Below, in pieces: positions 1-12,102 of a stretch of DNA of 64,000 nucleotides. This DNA is from Parelaphostrongylus tenuis. Lineage: Eukaryota > Nematoda > Chromadorea > Rhabditida > Metastrongylidae. Where the stretch lies: positions 1 to 64,000 of the forward strand of contig JAHQIW010003849.1 of NCBI GenBank assembly GCA_019055375.1. The letters are read 5' to 3'. How positions within the stretch are numbered: position 1 is the first letter of the stretch; each line of letters opens with the position of its first letter. The notes under the pieces are model-generated. The model was given only the letters and a program-made list of their open reading frames with translations. It was not told the DNA's origin and did not search any database. Both the position numbers and the translations under genes were made by a program.

Positions 1-28
1 ACTAATTTCTTTGAGATTATCGTCCTAG

Positions 29-235
29 TCCTCCGAATGCGGACTGTAAGAAGTGCGTGAAAAGCCCTTTTCGTAACTGTCATGGTTTTGAAAGTGATTC
101 GAAGGATCACGTGCATGAAACATTAGGGACGGCCTTTGAGAAATGGTTAGATGAGTTGGATGAACCTAAAACACATTCAGCAACTAAACACTTTGCTGAA
201 CGTCTAAGTGTGGGACTCAGAGTGAACAAGGAATG
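29..235 (+). CDS. putative 3' terminal exon, unknown protein
   Basis: After a TAG acceptor at 26-28 a frame is open to TGA at 233-235 and encodes about 68 residues. The start is cysteine-bearing (PPNADCKKCVKSPF), and it contains FEKWLDELDEP and ends GLRVNKE. Codon use looks coding and unlike the AT-rich flanks, so it reads as the last exon of a plus-strand gene whose other exons lie left of the window. I do not recognise the family. A relic exon is possible, because nothing upstream can be checked. Confidence 0.4.
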
Positions 236-340
236 AAGCAAAAGCATCTTTGGCGGTGGACATTGTTCTATGGATAAATGCAGCTGGAGAGAAGCGTTCG
301 ATCGAACGTTGCATAATCAACGTTTTCTATTAGCACTTAT

Positions 341-592
341 TTGATCCGTCATCACAGTGCCCTTTTTTTTGTACTGTGCGTATCCCAAAAGTTCTAGCAT
401 TCAACTCGTTTTTCCGTCATTCTCTTGAACGGCGTAGAATACTGGCTGAGCGAATCTCCTTGCAATCTCGAGGAGAGCCTTGCTGTGAGGTTCCATAGGA
501 CGTTGTTGTTGACTGCTGGAAAGAAATGTGTGGCAGAGCTGAGTTCCACGCGCGCAGTGACTAACATCACAACCACTCTACCATAGTGCCCC
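341..592 (-). repeat. tRNA-derived SINE, family 1 (diverged copy)
   Basis: This 250-bp unit matches 2,062-2,306 and the inverted copy at 49,267-49,511. All three end in the same tail, which reads atccgtcatcacagtg on the plus strand. On the minus strand the head has a tRNA Ser/Leu-like A box (best kept at 49,267 as GGCCGAGTGGTT). The copy here is the most diverged. RNA polymerase III promoter function is inferred from tRNA likeness only. Confidence 0.55.
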
Positions 593-599
593 CGCAATC

Positions 600-1530
600 A
601 GCATTGTAAATGATAAAATCGTTCAAATACGATTTTTTCCCCAACATACTCATTGGACCTCCCACCGATTCAACATCCCTTTTTGAAACCCGAAAGCTGG
701 ATGCAAAGATTTATGAAGTCCCGAAACTGACTATCCATCAACTTTGCATAGATACAATAATTCACAAATAAGAGGCTAAAAATAATAGTAATTAATAAAT
801 ACACTAGTCCACTCAATTGAATACTTTGATAACCTTAGCAACGGTTATAAACAATTCCTTGGATGGTATGATAGAAAGCTTTTTTTATAGCAACTGCAAC
901 TTGTTCTTTACGAGTCTATCAATATTCAATGAAGATAAGCTGTTCAGAGCATTACGTCGGAACGTGCTTGACTCAGGACAGAAACTAATGTGAGGTGTGG
1001 TCCGAGGTCACGCGTGATTACGAGGAACTCGTTCTTGCGGTTTATTCAAGATTTTCTTTATCGTGTCTTCTGCTAAGGTTACGAAAGTATTTGAGTCATT
1101 AGACTGCAATGGTCTGGTCCTTTCCAGGCTGTGAAAATGGCGAAAGCGTCAATACTTTGACTATTGTATCATTCTTGTGCTGTATCTTTATACGCGATTC
1201 ACTTCTCGTATCTACTTCTTGAGAAAAAATACTGAATTATGCTCAGTTCACAAGGCTCTTGCTGTTGGAAAACCTATTGATCCCACAAAATCAGGGTCTA
1301 ACCAATATCTGATGAACAGTAGCGGTATTATTTTCCTTTCATTCTGCCACGCACGTTTAGTACTAGATTATTAGCAATATTGATTTCAATACAATGATTA
1401 TCACGCTGCGAAAAGTTCATCCCGAATAAAAAATGATTTCTGTCAAATGGCATAAGGTTGCCGTTGATCCCCCTTATCTATGGTTTTAATTTCCATCAAC
1501 TAACTTTTGACAACTAGAATTTTTCGATTT
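600..1530. other. no gene seen; AT-rich spacer
   Basis: Only short, shadow-like open frames occur here, with no recognisable protein motif, no splice-bounded exon and no obvious repeat shared with the rest of the window. It ends where homology between repeat copies A and C begins. Confidence 0.5.
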
Positions 1531-2061
1531 CTTCATAGATTAAGAAATATTAACCCTTTTGCTTCCATGGTAATATCTCCCCTGGCACGCGACGCGCTCG
1601 CCGAGTGCGACGGGAGCACTCCAGTAACAATTTGGTAGCTTTCTAAGGAAATTCGGATTTGTGCTTTTTGACGAGTGTTTGATTTACAGTATATGGTTCA
1701 GTACAATAGAAAAAACTTCAATGAGGCTGTCGGTGGTAAAACAAAGCCGATGCATTCATTAAATCCACCAGTGCTCAAGGGGAAAACTAGATGCTTATGT
1801 TAGGATCATAGTCAAGTTATGAAACATTCTCATATTATCTTAACTACATTTATCCATATCTCGATCATATTTACCATTCACTTCCTCTATCAATTGTAAT
1901 TCCTTTTCGTTCGTAGTTACAGATGATCAATCGTTTAATAATTAATTACGTAATCATTTTGTACTTCTAAAATTAAACATTACGGTTTGGTTTGATAAGT
2001 TTTGATAGCTCTAATTTCATATAATAGCCAAAAGTTATCATGCACTTTTTAACACTTTATT

Positions 2062-2306
2062 TAATCCGTCATCACAGTGTCTTTTTTCACTGTGCGGATT
2101 TCAGTACTTCTAGCATTCAATTCGTTTTTTCGTCTTCTTCTTGAACGGCGTAGAATACTTGTTGAGCGAGTCTTTATGCATTATCGAGGATAGGCTTGCT
2201 CTGGCGTTTCAAAGGGCGTTCTTGCGGACTGCCGGAGAGAAGGGGGAGTTTGAGTTGGCTCCACGCTCGCCGTGACCAACATCACAACCACTCTGCCGCG
2301 GCGCCC
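2062..2306 (-). repeat. tRNA-derived SINE, family 1 (in copy A)
   Basis: Same unit as 341-592. It sits inside copy A, is present at the equivalent place in inverted copy C (49,267-49,511), and is missing from copy B, where the flanks run together near 19,680-19,700. It was therefore inserted before A and C separated and after their split from B. Confidence 0.65.
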
Positions 2307-3105
2307 TGAAAGCTATCATAGTGAATGAAAATAGCAATACAAGGAGTAGTTTGACAGAGATGATGCAGAACACTGTATTTGGAACGTGCATAAAACTGCA
2401 GATGAGGCGGCTTCCTGCACCCTCTCCATTTTTCTCCAATCTAAAAAACTTCATGTAAGCTAGTGCAGGTTTGGAGTTTTGCCATTACATGAGAGACCTG
2501 ATCTGCAACTCGCTATTGGACATCAATCTTCATTACCTAATTTCGCTTACACAATCTCTCCATAGATGGTTGTGGAGTTTCTGATAAAAGGGAGAACATT
2601 AGCTGGATAAATTAAACGCATTGGCTAGGTAGAACATATTATTGCCTTCGACCGGTACAAATGTAGCGCTTACCTCAGCTATCTATGAGATGACACTCTT
2701 CTTCCGTCAAAAGCGAGCAAGCAGGTGCCCAAAATGCTCGAAGCCATGTCGCTTTCAGTGTTGACTGAATTATTTGAGTTACACTACAAAGACGAATTGA
2801 TATTGATGTAAAAGCCAAAGATGAATAAGCTAGTGGTAAAAAGCAAATATGGATAAGATCAGAAAAAATGTGAAACAAGAGTTCGAAAGGCATTGTTCTC
2901 CAATGGTGTAATTTTAGCTTTTCTAAACTGAAGATATGAGAACACGAAAGCGTTTTTCTAAAAAGATCAAGAGAGTTAATCCAATATGTCAATCTTTTCG
3001 TAACAATAAAGTATTTGTAGAATCGAAATTCCACTATGTAGTACCAAAAATCAGCTGCGAAATCAAAAAATGTATCTGGATGCAGAACTTATTTTTTTAA
3101 TAACT

Positions 3106-3392
3106 TTATTTCGAGTGCTTTGCTTAGACCACGCTCAAATTTCAATAGATCCTTTCATTATTATTTGAGCCAGCTTGTCATGTGGTCTGGTAAGAGCTCT
3201 TGTACAGCCCGATACACGTGTTTCGTCCTTACAGACTCGTCAGCCGGGCAGAACCTGTCGTCTTTCGATCTTTTCATAGCCAGTTCTCTCGGGAGCCTCA
3301 CACTCCTTATATAGAGTCATCGAAGACGAATCAATAATAATGAAAGGATCTATTGAAATTTGAGCGTGGTCTAAACAAAGCCCTCGAAATAT
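3106..3392. mobile_element. MITE family 1 inside copy A
   Basis: The element is about 285 bp with terminal inverted repeats of about 50 bp: tttcgagtgctttgcttaga at 3,110 is mirrored by the arm ending near 3,390. Both arms hold the core gaccacgctcaaatttcaat. Relatives lie at 13,840-14,215 and 40,488-40,617. There is no coding capacity, so it is a non-autonomous DNA element. The transposase family is not identifiable from the ends; Tc1/mariner-like is possible because TA abuts the ends in some copies. Confidence 0.7.
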
Positions 3393-5104
3393 TTTCTTTT
3401 AGTTAGTTTAACATGAAAACTTCTCGAAAAAATGGTTCTACTTTTATCATAGATCTCATAGTAGTACCTTCTGTGATAAACACCATTCAAACACGATGCT
3501 GTCTTCTTGAGCATAGATTTCATTACCTAAAGGGTGAGGAGTGAGGGAGGTGTTGGGCAGGACGCTCATTAATGCGAATCTTTCTCTCACGAGCATCGCT
3601 GCAATCGGTGTATCATGCATGATAACGCGTGACCCAAAGAGTTCACAGGGATGCAATGATACCGTTATGGCGATTGTTGAATAAGCCATGTCGTTTGAAT
3701 ATAAAGTAGATCTTAAGGAGCACAAATCGGTTAAAAATTGTAGTTTCATAATTTTGAGTTTCTACTGTTTTCAGTTCAACCTGCAGCTTTCACGATTTGA
3801 TGCTAGAGTGTTTAGCACATAATAATAATGCGCAAAAAGACTATAGTCTTCTGCGTATAACTGTGTTCTCAGATGAAACGCTAACAGGAAAGAAAGTAGT
3901 ATATCGACACGGCCAATTTGTGTCCCAGGTGACCAAGCTCTGCCTGGATTACCATCAGTTTCTTGTCACGATCGTTACTGATTATGAGAAAACGAGTCAC
4001 AGCGTGACACATCAGCGGAACTATTAGCGGTTGTCGACCAAGGAGCGATTCCGTTCTCCATGAATACTCTGTCACACTGTAACCGAGACTGCAACGCAAA
4101 ATAAAACTTTTCTCTTGGCATCTCATCATTGTCGTATGAAAAGGGTTTCGACAAGAGACACTGTTTCTCCAATGTGTCATTGCTACACTGCACTACTGCG
4201 TCATTCGACTGAAACCAAAAGTGCATACATGTTTATAGGAAGATCCGTATGGACCTTTGTTCCCGCTTAGTACTGCTTCTTTCCGAGGAGTACTAATGAA
4301 ACACAAACGATGCTTGATAACTGGGAGTGAAACGTGTAAAAACCATGGATTACGCATAAACAAGACAAAGAGACTTCATCAAGAACTCATGGTGCAAAGA
4401 AGAACAGATCGAATTCGATAATTCCTCAATCACAACAACCATCTGATAAATATACTATGGACCTATACATAGAATAACATGAAGGAGAAATTATGCGGGA
4501 AAAGAAAAATAGTGTGGGCCGCAGTTCTATTTCTTCAAGAAACCTCGGAGTAGATAACGGATCCAAACTCATTGCTCATTTTTTCGTTCAACAGCCCTCT
4601 CACTTTCTGCTATGTAGCAAAGCAGTGAGATACATCAAAAATTGTTTACCACCCACATGACAGTGATACGAAATTTCCGAAGTTTATTTGGCACTCACAA
4701 AGTTCAGCCGATCTGCGAAGATGGTCTCAAAGAACTACACCATCACTGAGATCCACGATTGGATACCACAAGTTTTTAAAACCCCATATGGCAATGACTT
4801 CTGACTCACGTATCGCCAAATGAGCCTCACGTACGTTACCATGCTCACAACACGTCACCATCGGAAAGGACGTTGGACAAGATCTCAGGCTGTTTCCTTA
4901 TCTTCCGGGCCCAGATAGATTCTTCTCGTCTTGAAACGTTTTGTTACTTCAAAGACCTCAATGCTAGGCACTTGAAAATCAAATTGGAATCATTTCCCTC
5001 ATCGAGCAGTAATTTTTTAAAGGTTTCTCTTTTGTTGACTAAGGATTTTACACTAAACTGTTAGTGGTCATTCATAAGCATAAGTCAGAGAGGGTCCATA
5101 AATG

Positions 5105-5715
5105 TAGTTTTTTGAAAAATGTTTTTTTTAAAGCGCTGTAGTATTCGCAATAAACGGTCAAATTCGAAATAAAGTTATGTTTTGCGTTGACCGCGCATTC
5201 TCACTGTTAATTTGATGAAAGCACGAAAATCACATGAACGTGTAGGGAAAATCGCGTAGTATTCGAATCATAAGATCAACCTGAGTTTCTTTCAAAGTGA
5301 AGAACAATTCTTGATTGAGTAACAAAAATCGCTTTGCACATTAACCCACCGAAGCGCAATCCATCGATGGCCGTGTTGAAACGGCGGCATTCCTTTTGCG
5401 TATCGCTCCTCACCCCGTAGATTAGCCAAAAAACGCATGCTCATGTATGTGAATCAATTTTATTTCTTCAGTTCCATTCCAGAGGAATGGTTTTTCAAGA
5501 AGTAAGCACCGCTTCGCAATCGTTGGATCTTACGCTATCGAATGATTGCCAATAGTCAAAAAAAGAGCTCCGTTTGGTGAGAAATATATGCTTATAAAGA
5601 CAGATGTTTTTCTTTCACTAAAGTGTTAAGAAAAAACTTTTTCGGAAAAAAAGCCTACATAGTTCTCTAGCCAGAGCTACGGCTTACGAACGAGCACTGA
5701 AAGTGCCATAAAAAG
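5105..5715 (-). mobile_element. terminal-inverted-repeat element remnant in copy A
   Basis: The segment around 5,440-5,560, read on the minus strand, matches the interior of the element at 63,010-64,000 (cgatagcgtaa followed by gtgcttat and ttcctctg-like words) and the same part of copies B and C. It appears to be an older copy of the element family at 17,580-18,444 and 60,328-61,186. No transposase frame was found. Edges are approximate. Confidence 0.45.
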
Positions 5716-6233
5716 CCATTTTTCAGCTATAGGGATCGTTTCTCCGTCTTGTGCTGTCTAACGGAAAAGTACCATCATTCAAATTTTCAAATATACGGTG
5801 ATGTATTTTATCTAAGCTTGATAATTCGGACATCTTTTGCAAGTCGAACGATTGCGTATGCGTCTGCAGTGCAATCGGCTTTAGGATCAGTTTAAAAATA
5901 ATCCCATTATATAGTTTTTTCACATTATAGTAGCGATTTGAGAAATAGTATCTGTGTGTCTCACATGCATGGATCAATTTTTATTCATCACTCATTGCAG
6001 ACAAAATTCACTCACAGAGGATAGAACACAAATTTGTCGTTACATGTATAGGTGAAAACCAATGTGACGGCGATGATATAATATAAAGCGATGACGCTGA
6101 TGTCTGGAATACTGATATTTCACTATTCATAAATTCCAGTTAGTATAATACTCTAAGTATTCGATACTGGCATGATTTCAGGGAATGATTGACGGTACGG
6201 TGTGGTTTCCATTATTGGCTTCATCGACCTTAT

Positions 6234-6446
6234 TCAGCTCATTTTTGGCCGTTTCGAAAGCACGTTCAAATTTTGTTGTGCTGCCTTCTTTGATTCGTTA
6301 ATTATTGCACTTTGAGTCTGTGGGGACGGATTGAACGCAGATTGTGTGGCTTCCGCACCAACATCACCATATTGTTTCGGCTCAACCATAATTGTTTTGA
6401 TAGAACAGTGTGACTTCTGTTCTGCCGCCTGCTTTGCAGTACTCAT
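6234..6446 (-). pseudogene. conserved exon-like relic (copy A)
   Basis: A minus-strand frame with EATQSAF and ESKKAA motifs recurs in copies B (24,905-25,120), C (about 45,400-45,620) and, more distantly, D (38,626-38,843). The shared reading frame suggests the unit carries part of an old protein-coding exon. In A and C the frame breaks at different places. Family not recognised. Another exon-like patch lies upstream at 6,560-6,690 (SSLVGNNFFAELV). Confidence 0.4.
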
Positions 6447-7174
6447 TACTTCTCAGCCGTCCTTCCCTGGCCTAAAATCCTCATGTACTCTCTGTTTTCA
6501 TAGATTATTATGAGACAAAAGATTTGAGTGTAATAAATTGAATACACAACATTTCATCCTTATTTAGATGCCGCCTTATTCCAGCTTTACTCAACTGTTC
6601 AATGGTATGCTTGACGAGTTCTGCGAAGAAATTGTTTCCCACAAGACTTGACCCTTTGAGACCGTATTCGCTTTTCAACGTTGAACAATGGAAACGAGAC
6701 AACAAATGTTAATTTTTTCGTCGTCACCCATCCTTCACTTGATGGTAGTGACTAGGCAGAAAAAAAGGCGGGCCGGAACAGCTAAAGAGAAACCAGCTGC
6801 ATATTTTCCAGCAAGTGCAAAAGATATCAATCTGTTAAGCGGAATAAATAGGTTAAATGATTTGCGATTCTCTATCTCGAGTGTTAGCGATTTTCTTACT
6901 GACTAATAAGAAATTCGCAGCGTCAGCTGTTCTTTATAATCGAAATGATAAACGTAACCAGTTTATGATTAAAAAGACTCCGAGCTGCTCTTAATGACTA
7001 ATCAAGAAATATCAGACCAGTAAGCACTTCGGAAAGAATCTAGTCAAAGGATGTCAGAGAATCTGATCTCGGTCAGGTAACGCAGCCTCAATCCCTATCT
7101 GTAACCCCCAATAACCCAATCATATGGATAGGACTTGAAGTTACATTGATGAATCTATATCATTTTCTCATTGC

Positions 7175-7250
7175 GCTTACTCTTAATTCCTCCACTGATA
7201 CTCGGCGTTTGAATCTCTCCAAGTTGCTTCGCCAGCAGGAATGAAGCGGT
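7175..7250 (-). pseudogene. lysine/arginine-rich exon relic with donor site (copy A)
   Basis: On the minus strand, an acceptor cgtaatttcag is followed by a short basic frame (ERFKRRVSVEELR) and a gtaagc donor. Copy D at the equivalent place has ttttctgcag, then DEKKRRASLEAQK, then a gtgagc donor. Keeping both splice sites in diverged copies indicates a former exon. It weakly resembles WRAP53 exon 3 of this window (NRRERRALQRELEMAQ), which is suggestive only. Confidence 0.35.
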
Positions 7251-8229
7251 CTGAAATTACGTAGAGATATTGTTTTAGGCAAGAATTCGATGTGGAGTAA
7301 CGATAAAATGTTAGGTGATGAATCTCCTTGAACGTTCTGATAACATTCCCCTTTAGGGTCTTCAACACACGCGCAGACATAGGAGTCACGCGATGTAGAA
7401 ATCATTACCGAATTTCACTTCAACATAGCCCAAATATCAAGTGTCAATTATCTGATCAGTGGGTTTTACATCTCTAACGCTGCAAAAAGTGTTCATTTCC
7501 GTTTGCCGCGTCGAAATTGTTTTTTTTTTCTGGTGCCCACATCATATATTTCTATTTTGTTTTATGCTTTGAACACTTAAAAAATTTATGCTATTCTCTA
7601 ATGTATTGCTACGGTTTTAACTGGCTTTTTAATTGTAATTCAAGACTCTACTTCCATTCTTCTCCATTCGACCGCTTTTTATAGACCCTGCTCAAAAACA
7701 ATAGTCTGTTAATGATATAACAAGTATTGAGCCGTTTAGTTCCCTTGTTAAATTTTTTAGATTTACACCATTTACTTAGATTTTAAGAGCACGCATAGAA
7801 ATCAAACAAGTTATGAATTTTTGAACTTCTGTAATATTTTGGTAAATTCCTGTATATTCCACCGATCAGTGAGCGCATGATGAACAGCAGAGGTACCGTC
7901 AAAATCACTGCACTCAAGAGTGAATTAATAGACAAAACGTCAAAAATTTTTGAGAGCAGATCGAGCTTAAGCCATAAGATTACGATTATGCATATTATTT
8001 CCATATAAAACTGAGAATGAGACGACACCGTCAATAAAATCTGCACAAAGTGTAGTATTTACTGGGATTCTTATCATAATCGTGAAGAAATCCAAAATAC
8101 GGACATCCTTTATACTGTAACACAATTATTTCGGAAGTCAACGTATGTAATCAACAAGAATTCTTTATTCGCCTGTTCACATAGTGGAGGTTATAATGAA
8201 ATATTATATATCCACTAAAGTAGAGTGAT

Positions 8230-8345
8230 AATGTGAAATGTTCTACCTTAGAGAACTTGAACTAGTATCCTACGTTTTAAGGGGTTTGTGCTAAGCAGAT
8301 GCACTACCAAAGCTCCTGTCCTGCTACCACTCCTTCGATGATGCA
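8230..8345 (-). repeat. tRNA-derived SINE, family 2 (copy A)
   Basis: Read on the minus strand this is a tRNA-like head with an A-box-like TGGTAGTGCATCTGC stretch and a degenerate B-box near ttcaagttctctaagg. The best preserved copy, at 27,140-27,262 in B, has GGAGTTCAAGTCCTC as B box. The third copy is inverted in C (44,600-44,715). It is embedded in the repeat unit and so older than the unit's duplication. Confidence 0.5.
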
Positions 8346-9471
8346 CAAAATCGATTTGTCAGCAACCAACCTTCAACGGTTCAACCTGGTAGGTGCAAGA
8401 AAATCAGCATTTAGCTCAGTCACGCAAGCATATTTTTATCAATAAGAACTGCCTACTTAACCGCTACTTTAACGACGGTGTGAACATGCTCATTAGTCAT
8501 AGTAGTGTCATAATGTACCGTTCGGTATACGCACCGAATGAGTGAGCTTGATGATGCAAGTTCTAAAAATCGAATATGAATTAGCCAACCACTTGTACGT
8601 GACAAGGAAGTATGGAAATGTTTCTGTTGTCCCATTAATGAAAGCCAGACTAGACGTAATGCGAGTGACATCACGGACGCCGTTTGACTAATAACTTTTT
8701 TCATTTTGCTCGTTGCATGCACAAAAAGCGTCTCAATGACATTTAAACACAAAAGAATATAAACGTTTCGGTCTAATTGCGAGCACTTTCTCGCCTTTTC
8801 GACCACATAGAAAACCTTCAGATTGCAAAAAGTAGTTTTTCAAGTTAGCAAATGGTAAAGTTCGAAAAATATGCTATCGCTAATCTTCCAAAAAAGTTTT
8901 AGCTTTGTGCTAGGAACGTTGGGTTAAGGCGTGAGGACGTTAACGTTGATTTAGCGATCGTCGCATTAATTAAACTACACTATTTATGCAAATTAACACA
9001 GAACTCACGCTTGCTGAATTTTGACTTCAATCTGACTGAGACTGAACTTCCTTCTTCGTTCCTTGTTTTGACGCGCGTAGCGGCAGTCAGCATCGTCAGC
9101 AATACTGAATACAGATGAGAAAAGTGAATTTAAGTATGAAAAACTGTAGAATTTGATAATATTCTTACATGCTTGAGCCCGTTATGAGGTCTGATGAGGC
9201 AATTAAGGAGTGCTACACAGGCGCTTGCTTCGTCCTTCCGCCCTCTTCAGTCGCGCAGTGTCCCTCGATTGAGTCGGTCGTCTGGGGATATACCTCTACA
9301 TTAAGGAATCGACGTCGAATAGTAGATCACCACAAGTCAGGTGACAAAAGCACACAACTTGGCGTGACTACAGCCGAGAGTGTGCGGTTGGTAGAATGAA
9401 TTATACACTATCCTCGACCGTTTATATAGACGCAGCTCTCAACAATGATAGCTTGATGATATGATAACGCG

Positions 9472-9832
9472 TTTGAACCCGTTATGAGATCTCATAAGGG
9501 CACTTGTACAAAGTCAAATAGACGTCTGTTTCGTCCTTCCAAACTGAGTAGCATAAAAGCATTCATTTCACCGAAATTGACTCAATTTTTCATTTCTGAT
9601 TGGTTCATTCGATCTAGCTCCCTAAAACTCGACTGTGGTCATTGCAAGTCGCGGATCTTCTCACTTAACTTGCGGTGATCTAAATATTCCGCGTCGATCC
9701 ATTCATACAGAAGTATCCCCGAGGAATCGCCTGAACGGGTGAGAGTGCGCTACTGAGGTCCTTAATGACGAAACAGGAGCTTGTCTAGGCAGTATAAATG
9801 CCCCTATGAGATCGCATAGCGGGTTCAAACAT
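9472..9832. mobile_element. MITE family 2 (copy A)
   Basis: The terminal inverted repeats start gtttgaacccgttatgagat at 9,472 and end atcgcatagcgggttcaaac at 9,832. The interior has further inverted similarity (gtttcgtcctt against aatgacgaaac), giving long arms. A related half-element begins at 9,174 (gagcccgttatgaggtctga). Equivalents lie in B near 28,395-28,790 and in C near 43,062-43,475. No coding sequence. Confidence 0.65.
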
Positions 9833-10014
9833 GTTATCATGCTATTATATTATCATTATTTCGAGCGAAATGTAAATAAGAGGTCGTAGGTAGATTATGT
9901 AGTGCTTGACCTAGAAAATGATCGAACGAGCGAAGTAGAGCAGCTCACGTAAAACTCATAAGAAAAGTCCATTAGTTCACACTCATTACTTGCTTGTGTA
10001 TGAAAATGAGTTGC

Positions 10015-10258
10015 TTTAGCTGATGGCGAGGTTGGCAATGGCAGTAGTCGTAGCAGTAATAGCAGTAGCAGTTCGATGGCTTGCGTTTTGGTGGCTCGCT
10101 CTCTTAAAAGTCTGGACTTTCCTTTTTGTTGGAGAGATAAGTCTTAGTCTGATAAAACATACGTTCACGCTCTGAAAAAGGCGAGCCAACTAAACGTCAG
10201 CCATTGAAGTGTTACTGCTATTACTTCTACCATTACCGCCCTCGCGTCAGCTGATCAG
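10015..10258. mobile_element. hairpin MITE family 3 (copy A)
   Basis: Two arms of about 80 bp face each other: 10,018-10,110 (ggcagtagtcgtagcagtaa, then ggctcgctc) and 10,166-10,255 (gcgagccaac, then gttactgctattacttctac). The transcript would fold into a long hairpin. Copies occur in B (30,300-30,540), in C inverted (42,640-42,890), and a scrap in WRAP53 intron 10 (53,310-53,400). Confidence 0.65.
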
Positions 10259-11955
10259 GAGAACTCTTTACGAGTAACGAATGTCCGGTATTCTTAACGT
10301 TAATTCAAACTCATCTCTAAAACGTCCTTTTTGGTATGAATTTTTGTTCACATGGTCCTTGATGTGATCTGATGACACAAATAAACAATGAGTGCTGCAG
10401 CAAAAATCACCGCTGCAACTGATTCATAACCTTTAAGGGTCCTTGCTTGATGATCGATTCAGACAGCACTTATCACAAGAAAATTTCTCAGGGCTCGGTA
10501 GACATTCAAATCATTAACACAATGTCCAAGCTATGTGTTAATGAGAAATTATTTCCCTGTCATGCTGACCAGCAAATACCCTTGACTCTTGTTCCGGTCA
10601 ATCCTCTTCAAATGAAGTTTAGTGGAAGCTCTGAAGAGCAAAGGAGTCCAATGTCAGTCTTCACATGCTCTAAAGCTATATTGTGATTAACGGAATCTGT
10701 GCCTGTCTCAGGCCGGAAAGATTAGCCTGAGGCATAGTGAGAGGTCAAGCTTTAGTATTTCAAGTCTTCAATGAATAATTGAAAGACCTAAAACATCACA
10801 ACGATGAGTGTTATGTAACGAACCATTTTACAGTGCGATCCCAAATTCGCTTCTTACATTTTCTGTTGAGGTCATCGAGGTTTCGACTGAGTGGATTACG
10901 AATCAATCTGACCTCTCCAGGCTTTAAGGAAGGTGAGCCCAGCCAAAACTTTAACCAGTGTACGATTAATGTATTAACTGCGCTGTATTACTACATTGTA
11001 TTATTTAGCTGCATCACTGATATTCATGAAACACTGATAATAACACCTCACAGCTGCTTAACATAAAAAGCTAAGACTATAATTTTTCTCTATTAGTGTT
11101 CCCGCTTGTGTTCACATTGCCACTGAAAGTCTTTAAAAACCATAATGGAAAGTATCCAAACTGATAAGTTTCTAAGCCAGTCCTCGGAGACCAATTCTGA
11201 CTAGCTATCACACGGCGGATTATCAAGCATTCAGTCAAAGGCAGTGATATACTTCAGGGATTCGTGAAAGTCAAACTTGTACTAGATGTTTGGTATTGAA
11301 ATGGTCTATGGAGTATAATATTTGTTGCTTCTCGGAAACATAGGCAGCAGACCTCACCATTCTGTTAAAGTAACTAAATTCTTTGAATAGCGAAGTAACT
11401 ACATGGCAGTCAATTAGCCTTCCTTCTGCTTGCTAGTTGGTCCAAGATTGTCGTAGTCTACTTTCCCCATCGCTGGAAAAAAAGACCCGATAACAATGTT
11501 TGGTGAATCAAAAACATTTGAGTTAAGTTTTCATCTCTCGATTACCGGCTTTTCTCGGCATCTCATATACGAGATCCTTCGGTACAGGAACTAGCAATAG
11601 ATAGTGGACAATAAAGCTTCAGTATTCACATGTAAGCACCGATCTATCGTTTCTATAATATGAAATACTGAACATACGTTCAACCACACTGACGTTTCAT
11701 TTAGCCTCATTAGCAACGATTTCGTTTGAATGAAGAAAGGAATGAAGACGTTGGTAAAAAGCGAACTCACCCATTTTCTCGGCCTCGAGAAGCAAAGCAC
11801 TATTCGTTTTTTATTTTTTTCAGTCATTAGCATAATGAGGACCACGCCCTTCCAGTACTATATTCATTGGTTGCACCACACTAACATTTAAACAAATAAT
11901 CTGTTTCTATTGATGTGTTGTAGAGAAGTTAATAACATGAGCATCATGTACATAC

Positions 11956-12102
11956 CTATAACAGTGATCCAAATTCTTTTTAGAAAATTGCCATGTTCTT
12001 TGCCACACAAGTTCTTTGGCCATCGTAGAGTTATCGTGTACAATCGAAAACCACCAAGTCCATAATCGCCAGAAAATTCAGAGTTACTCCACGAGGGAGT
12101 CA
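11956..12102 (-). pseudogene. RNase T2-like exon relic (copy A)
   Basis: On the minus strand, 147 bp between a cctaag acceptor and a gtatgt donor encode SNSEFSGDYGLGGF followed by LYTITLRWPKNLC. The pattern of two hydrophobic residues, R/QWP and a cysteine resembles the N-terminal core of secreted RNase T2 enzymes, but the catalytic histidine motifs are absent here. Compared with copy C (40,795-40,942) one A is missing from the AAAAAA run, which shifts the frame. Assignment is tentative. Confidence 0.3.

Noticed and set aside
8230..8345. tRNA gene candidates (also 27,140, 44,600, 58,735, 62,470).
   Set aside because: A and B boxes are tRNA-like but the arms do not pair fully and each belongs to a longer repeated unit with a common tail, so they are SINEs.
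10779..11066. A 95-codon frame identical but for one residue in copies A and C.
   Set aside because: Conservation reflects the recent A/C duplication and not selection; B lacks it and no motif is seen.
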